Counted from the stretch's first letter, positions 7,330-15,483 are shown. The stretch: 22,283 nt of DNA from JANNRA01 sp031401035 (GCA_031401035.1 JANNRA010000061.1:1-22283); one strand, 5' to 3'. Notes: generated from the sequence alone by a model not told the origin. Translations and numbers: made by a program.

Positions 7330-7563
7330 ATGGCGGATTCTCGCCGTCGGGTGGTGTGCGCGCGGCTGACCGTGCGCCTCGACCGTGGCGAGACCGCGGC
7401 GCCGATGGACGCGGCGGCGTTGCACCGCGTCAACAGTTGGGATCAAGCGGCGGCGGACGAGGGTGGGCGGTTGAACTTCGGGCGCGCCGGCCGCAGGGTG
7501 TTGGCGGCGTGGGCGGCGGAGGTCGAGGCATGGCTGGCTGGGAAGTCGACGGACCTGGTCTAG
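7330..7563 (+). CDS. Small hypothetical protein overlapping the start of mutL
   Basis: A possible 77-residue protein starting MADSRRRVVCARLTV and ending with a helical, Trp-containing segment (RRVLAAWAAEVEAWLAG). I recognise no domain, signal peptide or membrane segment. Support: third codon positions are strongly G/C as in neighbouring genes, the ATG sits 6 nt after a -10-like hexamer, and the stop overlaps mutL by 34 nt, so it could be the first gene of a mutL operon. Against: there is no Shine-Dalgarno, and in such GC-rich DNA spurious frames are common. If not translated, the stretch is simply a 200-nt mutL leader. Confidence 0.45.
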   Translation: MADSRRRVVCARLTVRLDRGETAAPMDAAALHRVNSWDQAAADEGGRLNFGRAGRRVLAAWAAEVEAWLAGKSTDLV

Positions 7564-9347
7564 GGGTCGCCGAGGCGGCGGCGGCAAGCGGCGGGCGGCG
7601 CGTGCGCGTGCTGGCGCCGGAAATCGCCGACCAGATCGCCGCCGGCGAAGTCGTCGAGCGGCCGGCGTCGGTGGTCAAGGAACTGGTCGAGAACGCCCTC
7701 GACGCCGGGGCGCGGCGCATCGAGGTCGAACTCGAGCAGGCCGGCACCGGGCTCATCGCGGTGCGCGACGATGGCGACGGGATGGCCGCCGAGGACGCGG
7801 TCACCGCCTTCGCCCGGCACGCGACGAGCAAGCTGACCTGCGTCGACGACCTCGCCGCCATCGCCACGCTGGGCTTCCGCGGCGAAGCGCTGGCGAGCAT
7901 CGCGGCCGTGTCGCGGACGCTGCTGGTCACGCGCCAGCGCGACGCCCTCGGCGGCACGCAGGTGTTGATGGAGCACGGCCGCCTGCGCGAGGCGCGCGAT
8001 ATCGGCGCCCCGCTCGGCACGCGCGTCGAGGTGCACGACCTCTTCGGCAATGTGCCGGCGCGGCGCAAGTTCCTCAAGTCGGCGACCACCGAAGTGGGAC
8101 ACGTGAGCGAGTTGGTGACGCGCACCGCGCTGGCCTGGCCGAGCGTGGCCTTTACGCTGCGCCACGCCGGGCGCCTGCTGGTCGAGCTGGCGGCGGTCGA
8201 GGATCCCGGCGAGCGCATCCGCCAGGTGTTCGGCCACGAGCGCGCCGCGGCGCTGCTACCCTTCGCGCACCGCGAAGGCGGCGGGCTGGTGCACGGCTGG
8301 CTGACCGACTCGCACGTCAGCGTGCCGAGCCCGCGACAGGTGTACACCTACGTGAACCGCCGCTACGTGCGCGACAAGCTGGTGACGCACGCGCTCCTGG
8401 CCGGCTACAGCACGCTGCTCATGCACGGCCGCTACCCGGCGGCGGCGGTGTTTCTCGAGGTGGCGCCGGACGAAGTCGACGTCAACGTCCACCCGGCCAA
8501 GTCCGAGGTGCGCTTCCGCCGCGGCGGCGCGGTACACGAGCTACTCGCCCATGCCGTGCAGGCGCGCCTGCGCGACCAGCGCCGCGACGCGCCGCGTTCG
8601 ACCGTGCCGCTCGCCGCCGCGGTGTCGCAGCTCGGGCTGCGCCTGGCGCCCGGGGCGGCGTCGGTGTGGCCGGCGGCGCCGCTGCGTCTGGTCGACACGC
8701 CGGCCGGCGCGGCAACGGCGCCGCTGGCGCCGTTGCCGGAGGCGGACGAGGCTGCCGCGAGCGGGTTCTTCGGCGCCCTGCGACCCCTCGGGCAGGTCTT
8801 CGAGGGCTATCTGATCTGCGAGGGGCGCGACCAGCTGGTGCTGATCGACCAGCACGCCGCGCACGAGCGCGTCACGTTCGAGCGCCTGCGCGCGGCGCAT
8901 ACCAGCGGCCTGGTGCCGCGCCAGCAGGTGCTGGTGCCGACCGTCGTCGAGCTCGGTCCGCGCGAGGCGGCGCTGCTCGGCGAGCAGGTCCAGACGCTTG
9001 ACGCCGTCGGCATCGAGATCGAACCCTATGGTCGCGGCGCCTTCGCCGTGCGCGCCGTGCCGGCGCTGCTCGCCGATGCCGACGCGGCGGCGTTGCTGCG
9101 CGATCTGGCGACCGACCTCGTCGATGTCGGCCGCTCGCGTCGGCTCGAGGACGCGGTGGATGCGGTACTCTCGCGCCTGGCCTGTCACAGCGCCGTGCGT
9201 GTCGGCCAGAACATGGGCCCGGCGCAGATGCGGGCCCTGCTCTACGCCATGGATGCGGTGGACTTCTCCGGCAACTGTCCGCACGGCCGGCCGGCCTTCC
9301 TGGTGCTGTCGCGTGGCGATCTCGAGCGCTGGTTCAAGCGTACGTGA
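7530..9347 (+). CDS. mutL: DNA mismatch repair protein MutL, endonuclease type
   Basis: 605 residues. The N-terminal GHKL ATPase motifs are complete: ELVENALDAGA (E51, N55), RDDGDGM (80-85), RHATSKL lid, GFRGEALASI (from 115), and GTRVEVHDLFGNVPARRKFL. The C-terminal domain carries DQHAAHERVTFE from D440, which fits the metal-binding endonuclease motif DQHA-x2-E-x4-E, plus ACHSAVRVGQ and CPHGRP (C583). It should therefore nick DNA itself, as in bacteria without MutH. ATG 7530 has GGAGG at 7518-7522; GTG 7602 would also give the conserved VLAPEIADQIAAGEV start, so the first 24 residues are uncertain. It is followed by repeat copy 3 and miaA; mutL-miaA adjacency is common in bacteria. Confidence 0.95.
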   Translation: MAGWEVDGPGLGVAEAAAASGGRRVRVLAPEIADQIAAGEVVERPASVVKELVENALDAGARRIEVELEQAGTGLIAVRDDGDGMAAEDAVTAFARHATSKLTCVDDLAAIATLGFRGEALASIAAVSRTLLVTRQRDALGGTQVLMEHGRLREARDIGAPLGTRVEVHDLFGNVPARRKFLKSATTEVGHVSELVTRTALAWPSVAFTLRHAGRLLVELAAVEDPGERIRQVFGHERAAALLPFAHREGGGLVHGWLTDSHVSVPSPRQVYTYVNRRYVRDKLVTHALLAGYSTLLMHGRYPAAAVFLEVAPDEVDVNVHPAKSEVRFRRGGAVHELLAHAVQARLRDQRRDAPRSTVPLAAAVSQLGLRLAPGAASVWPAAPLRLVDTPAGAATAPLAPLPEADEAAASGFFGALRPLGQVFEGYLICEGRDQLVLIDQHAAHERVTFERLRAAHTSGLVPRQQVLVPTVVELGPREAALLGEQVQTLDAVGIEIEPYGRGAFAVRAVPALLADADAAALLRDLATDLVDVGRSRRLEDAVDAVLSRLACHSAVRVGQNMGPAQMRALLYAMDAVDFSGNCPHGRPAFLVLSRGDLERWFKRT

Positions 9348-9359
9348 GGAGCCCAGGAG

Positions 9360-9440
9360 TTCACACGGAGACACGGAGTCACGGAGGCGGAGTCCCGGTC
9401 CCAGCGCTGTCGCCTCGGTTGCTCCGTGTCTCCGTGTAAA
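9360..9440. repeat. CGGAG palindromic intergenic repeat, copy 3 (between mutL and miaA)
   Basis: Left arm 9360-9378 (TTCACACGGAGACACGGAG) and right arm 9422-9440 match as inverted copies at 18 of 19 positions. The left side continues with a third unit (TCACGGAG) and GCGGAG, so CGGAG recurs at 8-nt steps. An inner stem pairs GAGGCG 9384-9389 with CGCCTC 9411-9416. The element starts 12 nt after the mutL stop and ends 12 nt before the miaA ATG. Confidence 0.85.
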
Positions 9441-9452
9441 GGCGCGGCTCAC

Positions 9453-10349
9453 ATGGACAGCCGCAGCGAGGTGATTGCGCTGGTCGGGGCGACCGGGACG
9501 GGCAAGACCGGCGTCGCGTTGGCGCTGGCGGCGGACTGGGGGGCGGAGATCGTCAACTGCGACTCGCGCCAGGTGTACCGCGGCCTCGACATCGGCAGCG
9601 CCAAGCCGAGCGCGGCGGAGCAGGCGGCGGCGCCGCATCACCTGTTCGACGTGGTCGATCCCGACGAGGTGTTCGACGCGGCGCGCTACGCGGCGCTGGC
9701 GCGCGCGGCGATCGCCGGCATCCAGGCGCGTGGCCGCCGCGTCCTCGTCGTCGGCGGCTCCGGGCTCTATCTGCGGGCGCTGCGGCGCGGCCTGTTTCCG
9801 GGCCCGCCGCGCGATGCGGCGCTGCGGGCGGAGTTCGAGGCGCTCGAGGCGGCCGCGCCCGGCGCCCTGCACGCGCGCCTGCTGGCCGTCGATCCGCCGA
9901 CCGCGGCGCGCCTGCCGGTGGGCGATCGGGTGCGCCTGGTGCGGGCGCTGGAGGTGCTGGCGTTGACCGGGCGGCCGCTCAGCGTCTGGCAGGCGGAGCA
10001 CCGTAGCGCCGCCGATGTGCTGCCGATGCGCGTCGTCGCGCTCGGGCTCGAACGCCGCGCCCTGCAGGCGCGACTCGACGGGCGCTGCGCGCGCATGCTC
10101 GACGACGGCCTGCTCGACGAGATCCGCGCCCTCTGGGGGCGCGGCTACGGGCCGGCGCTGCCGGCGCTGCGCAGCATCGGCTATCGCGAGATGGGCGCCC
10201 ACCTGCGCGGCGCGTTGACGCGGGACGAAGCGCTGGCGGCGATGCGGCTGGCGACGCGCCAGTTCGCCAAGCGGCAGGGCACCTGGTTTCGCGCCGAACC
10301 GGGGGTCGAGTGGCTGGCGGCCGACGTCGCGCTCGCGGCGCTGCGCTGA
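9453..10349 (+). CDS. miaA: tRNA dimethylallyltransferase (tRNA A37 prenylation)
   Basis: 298 residues, near the usual 300-316. MiaA moves a dimethylallyl group to N6 of A37 in tRNAs that read UNN codons. P-loop GATGTGKT is at 12-19, then NCDSRQVYRGLDIGSAKPS with the catalytic Asp and Thr/Ser region, PHHLFDVVDPDE, GGSGLYLRAL, and near the C-terminus SIGYREMGAHL and TRQFAKRQGTWFR, the tRNA-binding signature. ATG 9453 begins right at the conserved strand; only AAGG at 9439-9442 is available as a ribosome-binding site, and this touches the right arm of the palindromic repeat, which could mask it when folded. Upstream starts would lie inside the repeat. Confidence 0.95.
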   Translation: MDSRSEVIALVGATGTGKTGVALALAADWGAEIVNCDSRQVYRGLDIGSAKPSAAEQAAAPHHLFDVVDPDEVFDAARYAALARAAIAGIQARGRRVLVVGGSGLYLRALRRGLFPGPPRDAALRAEFEALEAAAPGALHARLLAVDPPTAARLPVGDRVRLVRALEVLALTGRPLSVWQAEHRSAADVLPMRVVALGLERRALQARLDGRCARMLDDGLLDEIRALWGRGYGPALPALRSIGYREMGAHLRGALTRDEALAAMRLATRQFAKRQGTWFRAEPGVEWLAADVALAALR

Positions 10350-10398
10350 CGACATCCGCTGCCAAGCGCCGCCCCGTCGGCGCCCTGCAGGAGCGGGG

Positions 10399-10427
10399 TG
10401 GAGATGGTCCGCGCCCCCTGCTAGACC
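10399..10427 (+). promoter_or_regulatory. Putative near-leaderless promoter of the pheA operon
   Basis: TGGAGA (10399-10404) and TAGACC (10422-10427) are 17 nt apart, and GTG 10437 follows 9 nt later. A start site about 7 nt beyond the -10 would leave only two or three untranslated bases. The GGAAG at 10430-10434 is too close to the GTG to be a normal ribosome-binding site. Hexamer matches are 4/6 and 3/6. Confidence 0.35.
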
Positions 10428-10436
10428 CCGGAAGTC

Positions 10437-11543
10437 GTGGCCCGCACGCCGACCCTCGATACCCTGCGCGCCCAGATCGATCGTGTCGACGACGAGCTGG
10501 TCCGCCTGCTCAACAAGCGCGCCGCGCTCTGTGTCCAGGTCGGTCACGTCAAGGCCGGCACCGGCCACGCGAACAAGTACGTCCCCGCGCGCGAGAAGCG
10601 CATCTTCCAGCGCCTGGCGCGGCAGAACGACGGGCCGCTGCGGCCGCAGCACGTGCGGGCGATTTTCCGCGAGGTCATCTCGAGCTGCATGGCGCTCGAG
10701 CAGCCGTTGCGGGTCGCCTACCTCGGGCCGGCCGGCACGTACTGCCAGCAGGCGGCTGCCGAGCAGTTCGGGTCGGGACCGACCCTGTTGCCCTTCGGCG
10801 CCGTCGACGCCGTGTTCGACGAGGTCGAGCGCGGCCGCGCCGAATACGGGGTCGTACCGGTGGAGAATTCGACCGAGGGCGTCGTCGCGCAGACGCTCGA
10901 CCGCTTCATCGCGTCGCCGCTGTCGATCAAGGCCGAGGTGTTGCTGCGCATCGACCACTGCCTGCTCGCGGCGCGGCCCGAGCCGGGCCGCATCCGCCGC
11001 ATCGTCTCGCACCCGCAGTCGCTGGCACAGTGCCGCGGCTGGTTGGCGCAGCACCTGCCGGGCGTTCCGGTCGCCGAGGTGGCGAGCAACGCCGTCGCCG
11101 CCGAGCAGGCGGCCGCGCATCCCGGCACGGCGGCGATCGCCGGCCGCCGCGCCGCCGAGCGCTACAAGCTCGCCGTCGTCGCCGCCAGCATCCAGGACCT
11201 GCCCAACAACGTGACGCGCTTCCTGGTCGTCAGCAACGACCTCGGCGCCAAGCCGACCGGCGACGACAAGACCTCGATCCTCTTCGCCGTGCCGCACGAG
11301 GCCGGCGCGCTCTTCAAGGTGCTCGAGGCCTTCGCGCAGGCGCGCATCAACCTGAGCACGATCGAATCGCGGCCGCTCAAGGGGCGTGCCTGGGAGTATG
11401 TCTTCTTCATCGATCTGGCCGGCCACGTCGCCGAGCCGCGCATGCGCCCGGCGCTGGCGGCGCTGCAGCGACGGGCGCAGTTCGTCAAGGTGCTCGGCTC
11501 CTATCCCGCTTGGCGCTGGCCGGAGGGAGAGGCGAAGCCATGA
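10437..11543 (+). CDS. pheA: Bifunctional chorismate mutase / prephenate dehydratase (P-protein)
   Basis: 368 residues, cytoplasmic, first gene of the aromatic run. The N-terminal AroQ chorismate mutase (about 1-88) shows RAQIDRVDDELVRLLNKR and the basic YVPAREKRI segment. Prephenate dehydratase follows from about 91: VAYLGPAGTYCQQAA, VPVENSTEGVV and the catalytic TRF at 260-262. A C-terminal ACT domain from about 277 has ESRP at 310-313, the phenylalanine-binding motif, so feedback inhibition by Phe is expected. GTG 10437 gives the standard N-terminus. The stop overlaps hisC (ATGA). It commits chorismate from AroA's pathway to phenylpyruvate, with HisC-like aminotransferase next door for the final step. 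Confidence 0.95.
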   Translation: MARTPTLDTLRAQIDRVDDELVRLLNKRAALCVQVGHVKAGTGHANKYVPAREKRIFQRLARQNDGPLRPQHVRAIFREVISSCMALEQPLRVAYLGPAGTYCQQAAAEQFGSGPTLLPFGAVDAVFDEVERGRAEYGVVPVENSTEGVVAQTLDRFIASPLSIKAEVLLRIDHCLLAARPEPGRIRRIVSHPQSLAQCRGWLAQHLPGVPVAEVASNAVAAEQAAAHPGTAAIAGRRAAERYKLAVVAASIQDLPNNVTRFLVVSNDLGAKPTGDDKTSILFAVPHEAGALFKVLEAFAQARINLSTIESRPLKGRAWEYVFFIDLAGHVAEPRMRPALAALQRRAQFVKVLGSYPAWRWPEGEAKP

Positions 11544-12655
11544 ACGTGAAGAACCTGGTGCGGCCCTGGCTGCGCACCCTCGAGGCCTACCCGCCCGGCA
11601 AGCCGATCGACGAACTCGAGCGCGAGTACGGGGTCACCGACTCGATCAAGCTGGCGTCGAACGAGAATCCGCTCGGCCCCTCGCCGAAGGCGCTGGCCGC
11701 CATGCAGGGGGCGCTGGCCGACGTGCACCGCTACCCGGACGGCAGCTGCTACCACCTCAAGCGCGCCCTGGCGCGGACGCTGCGCGTCTCGCCCGAATCG
11801 CTGCTGTTCGGCAACGGCTCGAACGAGATCATCGAGCTTGTCGTGCGCACCTTCCTACACGCCGGCGAAGAGGCGGTCATGGCCGACCAGGCCTTCGTCA
11901 TCTACCGCATGCTGGTGCAGGCGCAGGGCGGCAAGAGTCTGATCGTGCCGTTGCGCAATTTCACGCACGATCTCGAGGCGATGGCCGAGGCGATCACGCC
12001 GGCGACGCGACTGGTGTTCATTGCCAATCCGAACAATCCGACCGGCACCATCGTCTTCAGCGACCAGTGGCGGGACTTCCTCGCCGCCGTGCCGCGCGAC
12101 GTGGTGATCGTCATGGACGAGGCGTACGCGGAGTACGTCGAGGACCCGCGCTATCCGGACGCGCTGGCCGACGTCGGCGGCGACCACCTGGTGATCGTGC
12201 TGCGCACCTTCTCGAAGATCTATGGCCTGGCCGGCCTGCGCATCGGCTACGGCGTCGCCTACCCGCCGGTCATCGACCTGCTCAACCGCCTGCGCGCGCC
12301 GTTCAACGTCAACACGCTGGCGCAGGTGGCGGCGCTGGCGGCGCTCGGCGACGACGCGCATGTCGAGCGCACCCGCCAGGTGAACCGCGAGGGCATGGCG
12401 ACGCTGCGCGCCGCCCTGGTCGGGCTCGGCTACGAGTGCGTGCCGAGTTGGGCCAACTTCCTCCTCGTCCGCGTCGGCGATGCGGCGGCGCTGTACGACG
12501 CGCTGCTGCGACAGGGTGTCATCGTGCGGCCGGTGCCGGTGTACGGCTTTCCCGAGCATCTGCGCGTCACGGTCGGGACGGCGCCGGAGAATGCGCGCCT
12601 GATCGAGGCGTTGACCCGCCTGCGCGGAGCGGAGGCGCGCGGTGGCGCGGGTTGA
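11540..12655 (+). CDS. hisC: Class I/II aminotransferase, HisC type (histidinol-phosphate or aromatic aminotransferase)
   Basis: 371 residues, PLP-dependent fold type I. Visible: LASNENPLGPSPKA, GNGSNEIIELVVRTFL, IANPNNPTGT, MDEAYAEYV, and TFSKIYGLAGLRIGYG with K226 as the expected Schiff-base lysine. The C-terminal arginine region is LRVTVGTAPEN. HisC family members use histidinol phosphate and often aromatic 2-oxo acids. Placement between pheA and tyrA, with no other his genes in the window, argues that it serves Phe and Tyr synthesis as well as or instead of His. ATG overlaps pheA's stop, with GGAGGGA at 11522-11528; the long upstream open frame is a pheA shadow. Confidence 0.92.
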   Translation: MNVKNLVRPWLRTLEAYPPGKPIDELEREYGVTDSIKLASNENPLGPSPKALAAMQGALADVHRYPDGSCYHLKRALARTLRVSPESLLFGNGSNEIIELVVRTFLHAGEEAVMADQAFVIYRMLVQAQGGKSLIVPLRNFTHDLEAMAEAITPATRLVFIANPNNPTGTIVFSDQWRDFLAAVPRDVVIVMDEAYAEYVEDPRYPDALADVGGDHLVIVLRTFSKIYGLAGLRIGYGVAYPPVIDLLNRLRAPFNVNTLAQVAALAALGDDAHVERTRQVNREGMATLRAALVGLGYECVPSWANFLLVRVGDAAALYDALLRQGVIVRPVPVYGFPEHLRVTVGTAPENARLIEALTRLRGAEARGGAG

Positions 12656-13535
12656 GCGCGTCGCCATCGTCGGCGTCGGACTGATCGGCGGCTCGCTGGC
12701 GCTCGCCGCGCGCGCCGCCGGGCTGGTCGGCGAGGTCGTCGGCCTCGGCCGCAGCGAGGCCAACCTCGCCGTCGCGCGCCAGCGCGGTATCATCGATCGC
12801 AGCGTGCGCGACCCGGCCGAGCTCGGACCGGTCGATCTCGTCGTCCTCGCCGTGCCGGTGCGCAGCACCGCGGCGGCGGCGCGGGCGCTGCTGCCGTACC
12901 TGCGATCGGGGACGCTGCTGACCGACGTCGGCAGCGTCAAGGCGACGGTCGTCGCCGAGATGGAGGTCCTGCTGCCGCCGCGGATGCCGTTCGTCGGCGC
13001 CCACCCGATCGCCGGCAGCGAGCAGGCCGGCGCGGCGGCGGCGCGGGCGGATCTGTTCCAGGGGGCGCGCTGCATTCTGACGCCGACGCCGCGCACGGAC
13101 GCGGCGGCGCTGCGCACCGTGCGGGCGCTGTGGGAAGGGGTCGGCGCGCGGGTCGACGACATGGACGCCGTCGCGCACGACGCGGCGCTGGCGTGGGTGA
13201 GCCATCTGCCGCACGCCATTGCCTATGCCCTGGTCGGCGCCCTGGCCCGCAGCGGGGCCGAACGGGCGGCCCTGGGCGGTGCCAGTTGGCGCGATGCGAC
13301 GCGCGTGGCGTCGAGTCTGCCCGAGCTCTGGCGCGATATCTTCCTCGCCAACGCCGATGCCGTGCTGGCGGCCACCGACGCCTTCGCCGCCGAGTTGGCG
13401 CGCCTACGCGCGGCGGTCGCCGCCGGCGATGCCTCGGCGCTCGAAGCGCTGCTGACGCGCCCCACGGCGGGCGCCGACGGCCCGGGCGTGCCGGCAGTGG
13501 CCGGCCGGCGGCGCGGCGCAGACGAGGTGCCGTGA
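12642..13535 (+). CDS. tyrA: Prephenate dehydrogenase (TyrA-type)
   Basis: 297 residues. The N-terminal Rossmann motif VAIVGVGLIGGSLA (GxGxxG) binds NAD(P). TDVGSVKA, GAHPIAGSEQAG with H121, and VSHLPHAIAYAL with H188 fit prephenate dehydrogenase. It oxidatively decarboxylates prephenate (or arogenate) to the tyrosine precursor. No ACT or chorismate mutase domain is present, so Tyr feedback control through a domain is not evident; the mutase activity would come from PheA. GTG 12642 with GGAGG at 12631-12635 overlaps hisC by 14 nt. The last 25 residues are Gly/Pro/Arg-rich and look like an unstructured tail. The stop overlaps aroA (GTGA). Prephenate versus arogenate preference cannot be read from sequence. 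Confidence 0.93.
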   Translation: MARVERVAIVGVGLIGGSLALAARAAGLVGEVVGLGRSEANLAVARQRGIIDRSVRDPAELGPVDLVVLAVPVRSTAAAARALLPYLRSGTLLTDVGSVKATVVAEMEVLLPPRMPFVGAHPIAGSEQAGAAAARADLFQGARCILTPTPRTDAAALRTVRALWEGVGARVDDMDAVAHDAALAWVSHLPHAIAYALVGALARSGAERAALGGASWRDATRVASSLPELWRDIFLANADAVLAATDAFAAELARLRAAVAAGDASALEALLTRPTAGADGPGVPAVAGRRRGADEVP

Positions 13536-14815
13536 ACGACGCCGCGCGCGCCATTGCGCCCCTGACCGCGCCGCCCGACGCCGTGCTGCACGTGCCCGGC
13601 TCGAAGTCGATCAGCAACCGCGTCGCGCTGCTGGCTGCGCTGGCCGACGGCCCGTCCCAGCTCGACGGCGTCCTGTTCAGCGACGACACCCGCTACATGA
13701 TGACCGCGCTGCGCGCACTCGGCGTCGCCGTCACCGCCGACGAGGCCGCCGCGCGCCTGACCATCGAGGGCTGTGGCGGCCGCTGGCCGCGCGCCGCCGC
13801 CGCCCTCGATGTCGGCAACGCCGGCACCGCGATGCGCTTTCTGGTGGCGGCGTTGTGCCTTGGCCATGGGCGCTACCGGATCGACGGGACCGCGCGCATG
13901 CGCGAGCGGCCGATTCAGGAGCTCGTCGACGCCCTGCGGCCGCTCGGCGGCAACGCCGTCTGCGAGCTCGGCAGTGGCGCGCCGCCGGTGCTGATCGAGG
14001 CGCACGGCCTCGCCGGCGGCGCGACGACGCTCAGCGCGGCGCGGTCGAGCCAGTTCGTGTCGGCGCTGTTGCAGGCGGCGCCCTATGCCGCCGAGGACGT
14101 CGCCATCACCCTGATTGGCCCGGTGATCGCCGAGCCCTACATCGAGATGACCATCGCGGTCATGGCGCAGTGGGGGGTGGCGGTGGAGCGCGACGGCCGG
14201 CGGGTCTTTCGCGTCCGCGCCGGGCAGCGCTACCGCGCCCAGCACTACGCCGTCGAACCGGATGCCTCGAGCGCGCACTACTTCTGGGCCGCCGCGGCCC
14301 TGACCGGCGGACGGGTGCGCGTCGAGGGGTTATCGCGCGCCTCGCTGCAGGGCGACGTCGCCTTCGCGGCCCTGCTCGAACGCATGGGCGCCGAGGTGCG
14401 CTGGCATGCCGAGGCGATCGAGGTGCGCGGGCGCGGCCGACTCGACGGCGTGACGGTCGACATGAATGCTTACTCTGATACGGCCCCGACGCTTGCCGCG
14501 CTGGCGCCGTTCGCGAGCGGACCGGTGCGCATCGACAACGTCGCGCACCTGCGCCTGCAGGAGAGCGACCGCCTGCACGCCGTCGCCACCGAGCTCGGCC
14601 GCCTCGGCGCGCGCGTTGAGGAGCGCCCGGACGGCCTCACCATCTGGCCCTCGCCGCTGCGCGGGACCGCCCTCGAGACGTATGACGATCACCGCCTGGC
14701 GATGGCCCTGGCGCTGATCGGCCTGCGCGTCCCCGGTGTGGTCATTCGCGATCCGGGCTGCGTCGCCAAGACTTTTCCCGACTACTTCGCCCGCCTCGAG
14801 GGGCTGAGGCGGTGA
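13532..14815 (+). CDS. aroA: 3-phosphoshikimate 1-carboxyvinyltransferase (EPSP synthase)
   Basis: 427 residues, the usual length. EPSP synthase joins shikimate 3-phosphate and PEP, the penultimate step to chorismate. Seen: VPGSKSISNR with K25, NAGTAMR at 96-102, RERPIQELVDALRPLGG, SSQFVSALL, DMNAYSDTAPTLA with the catalytic Asp at 316, LRLQESDRL (E344, R347), and DDHRLAMALAL. The residue before the catalytic Glu is Gln343, where many homologues have Lys. The NAGTAMRF stretch has Phe where class I enzymes often have Pro. GTG overlaps tyrA's stop. The enzyme feeds chorismate to pheA and tyrA in the same operon. Confidence 0.95.
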   Translation: MNDAARAIAPLTAPPDAVLHVPGSKSISNRVALLAALADGPSQLDGVLFSDDTRYMMTALRALGVAVTADEAAARLTIEGCGGRWPRAAAALDVGNAGTAMRFLVAALCLGHGRYRIDGTARMRERPIQELVDALRPLGGNAVCELGSGAPPVLIEAHGLAGGATTLSAARSSQFVSALLQAAPYAAEDVAITLIGPVIAEPYIEMTIAVMAQWGVAVERDGRRVFRVRAGQRYRAQHYAVEPDASSAHYFWAAAALTGGRVRVEGLSRASLQGDVAFAALLERMGAEVRWHAEAIEVRGRGRLDGVTVDMNAYSDTAPTLAALAPFASGPVRIDNVAHLRLQESDRLHAVATELGRLGARVEERPDGLTIWPSPLRGTALETYDDHRLAMALALIGLRVPGVVIRDPGCVAKTFPDYFARLEGLRR

Positions 14816-15483
14816 AGCCGACGATCGCCATCGACGGACCGGCGGGGGCGGGAAAGTCGACCGTCAGTCGCGGCGTGGCGCGCCGGCTCGGGTTGCGCCA
14901 TGTCGACACCGGCGCCATGTACCGCGTCGTCGGCGTGCTCGCCGAGGAGGCCGGGCTGGCTCCCGGTGATGTGGCGGGGCTGGCGGCGCTGTGCGACGGA
15001 CTGGCGCTGCGCTTCGCGGACGGGCCCGGCGGCGTGCGCGTGCACGTCGACGGCCGCGACCTGACCGAGGCCATCCGCAGCGTCGCCGCCGGCCAATTCG
15101 CGTCGCGGGTCGCGGCGCTGCCCGTTGTGCGCGAGCGCCTGGTGGGGCTGCAGCGCCGGCTCGCCGCCGGCGGCGGCGTGGTCATGGAAGGGCGCGACAT
15201 CGGCACGGTGGTGCTGCCCGAGGCGACGTTGAAGATCTATCTCAGCGCCAGCGTCGCCGAGCGGGCGCGCCGGCGGCATACCGAGCTGCTGGCGCGCGGC
15301 GAGCCCGCCGACCTCGAGGCGATCGCGGGCGCCATCGCCGAACGCGATCGCCGCGACGAGGAACGGCTCCATTCGCCGCTCCGTCCGGCGGATGATGCTT
15401 TGCGGGTTGACACGACCGGCGAGCCGCTGGCGGCGGTGATTGCGCGCGTCTGCGCGCTGGTCGCGGCGCGGGGGAACCCTTGA
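14812..15483 (+). CDS. cmk: Cytidylate kinase, bacterial type
   Basis: 223 residues. P-loop GPAGAGKS at 9-16, DTGAMYR, the NMP-binding insert, then VVMEGRDIGTVVLPEATLKIYL and the C-terminal ERDRRDEERLHSPLRPADDA, all typical of bacterial Cmk, which phosphorylates CMP and dCMP. The GTG start overlaps aroA's stop (GTGA). The aroA-cmk-rpsA order is conserved across proteobacteria. With the archaeal-type kinase at 3265 it makes two apparent CMP kinases within 12 kb. Confidence 0.95.
   Translation: MKPTIAIDGPAGAGKSTVSRGVARRLGLRHVDTGAMYRVVGVLAEEAGLAPGDVAGLAALCDGLALRFADGPGGVRVHVDGRDLTEAIRSVAAGQFASRVAALPVVRERLVGLQRRLAAGGGVVMEGRDIGTVVLPEATLKIYLSASVAERARRRHTELLARGEPADLEAIAGAIAERDRRDEERLHSPLRPADDALRVDTTGEPLAAVIARVCALVAARGNP

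Noticed and set aside
7314..7529. MutL starting at 7314 or ATG 7326
   Set aside because: This adds about 70 Gly/Arg-rich residues unlike any MutL N-terminus and competes with the 77-aa frame; ATG 7530 has GGAGG.
9365..9390. Short CACGGAGA repeats read as a CRISPR or minisatellite
   Set aside because: Units are only 8 nt, adjacent without spacers, limited to two to four, and mirrored by an inverted set, which fits a palindromic intergenic repeat.
10350..10436. A small RNA or short gene in the miaA-pheA gap
   Set aside because: Only 87 nt, no frame with a start and ribosome-binding site, no strong stem with a T-run; a promoter is the simplest reading.
8541..11426. A 961-codon open frame on the minus strand across mutL, miaA and pheA
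   Set aside because: It is antisense to three genes with complete family motifs, runs through the palindromic repeat, and its translation is Arg/Ala/His-rich low-complexity sequence with no recognisable domain. Long antisense frames are expected at this GC content.
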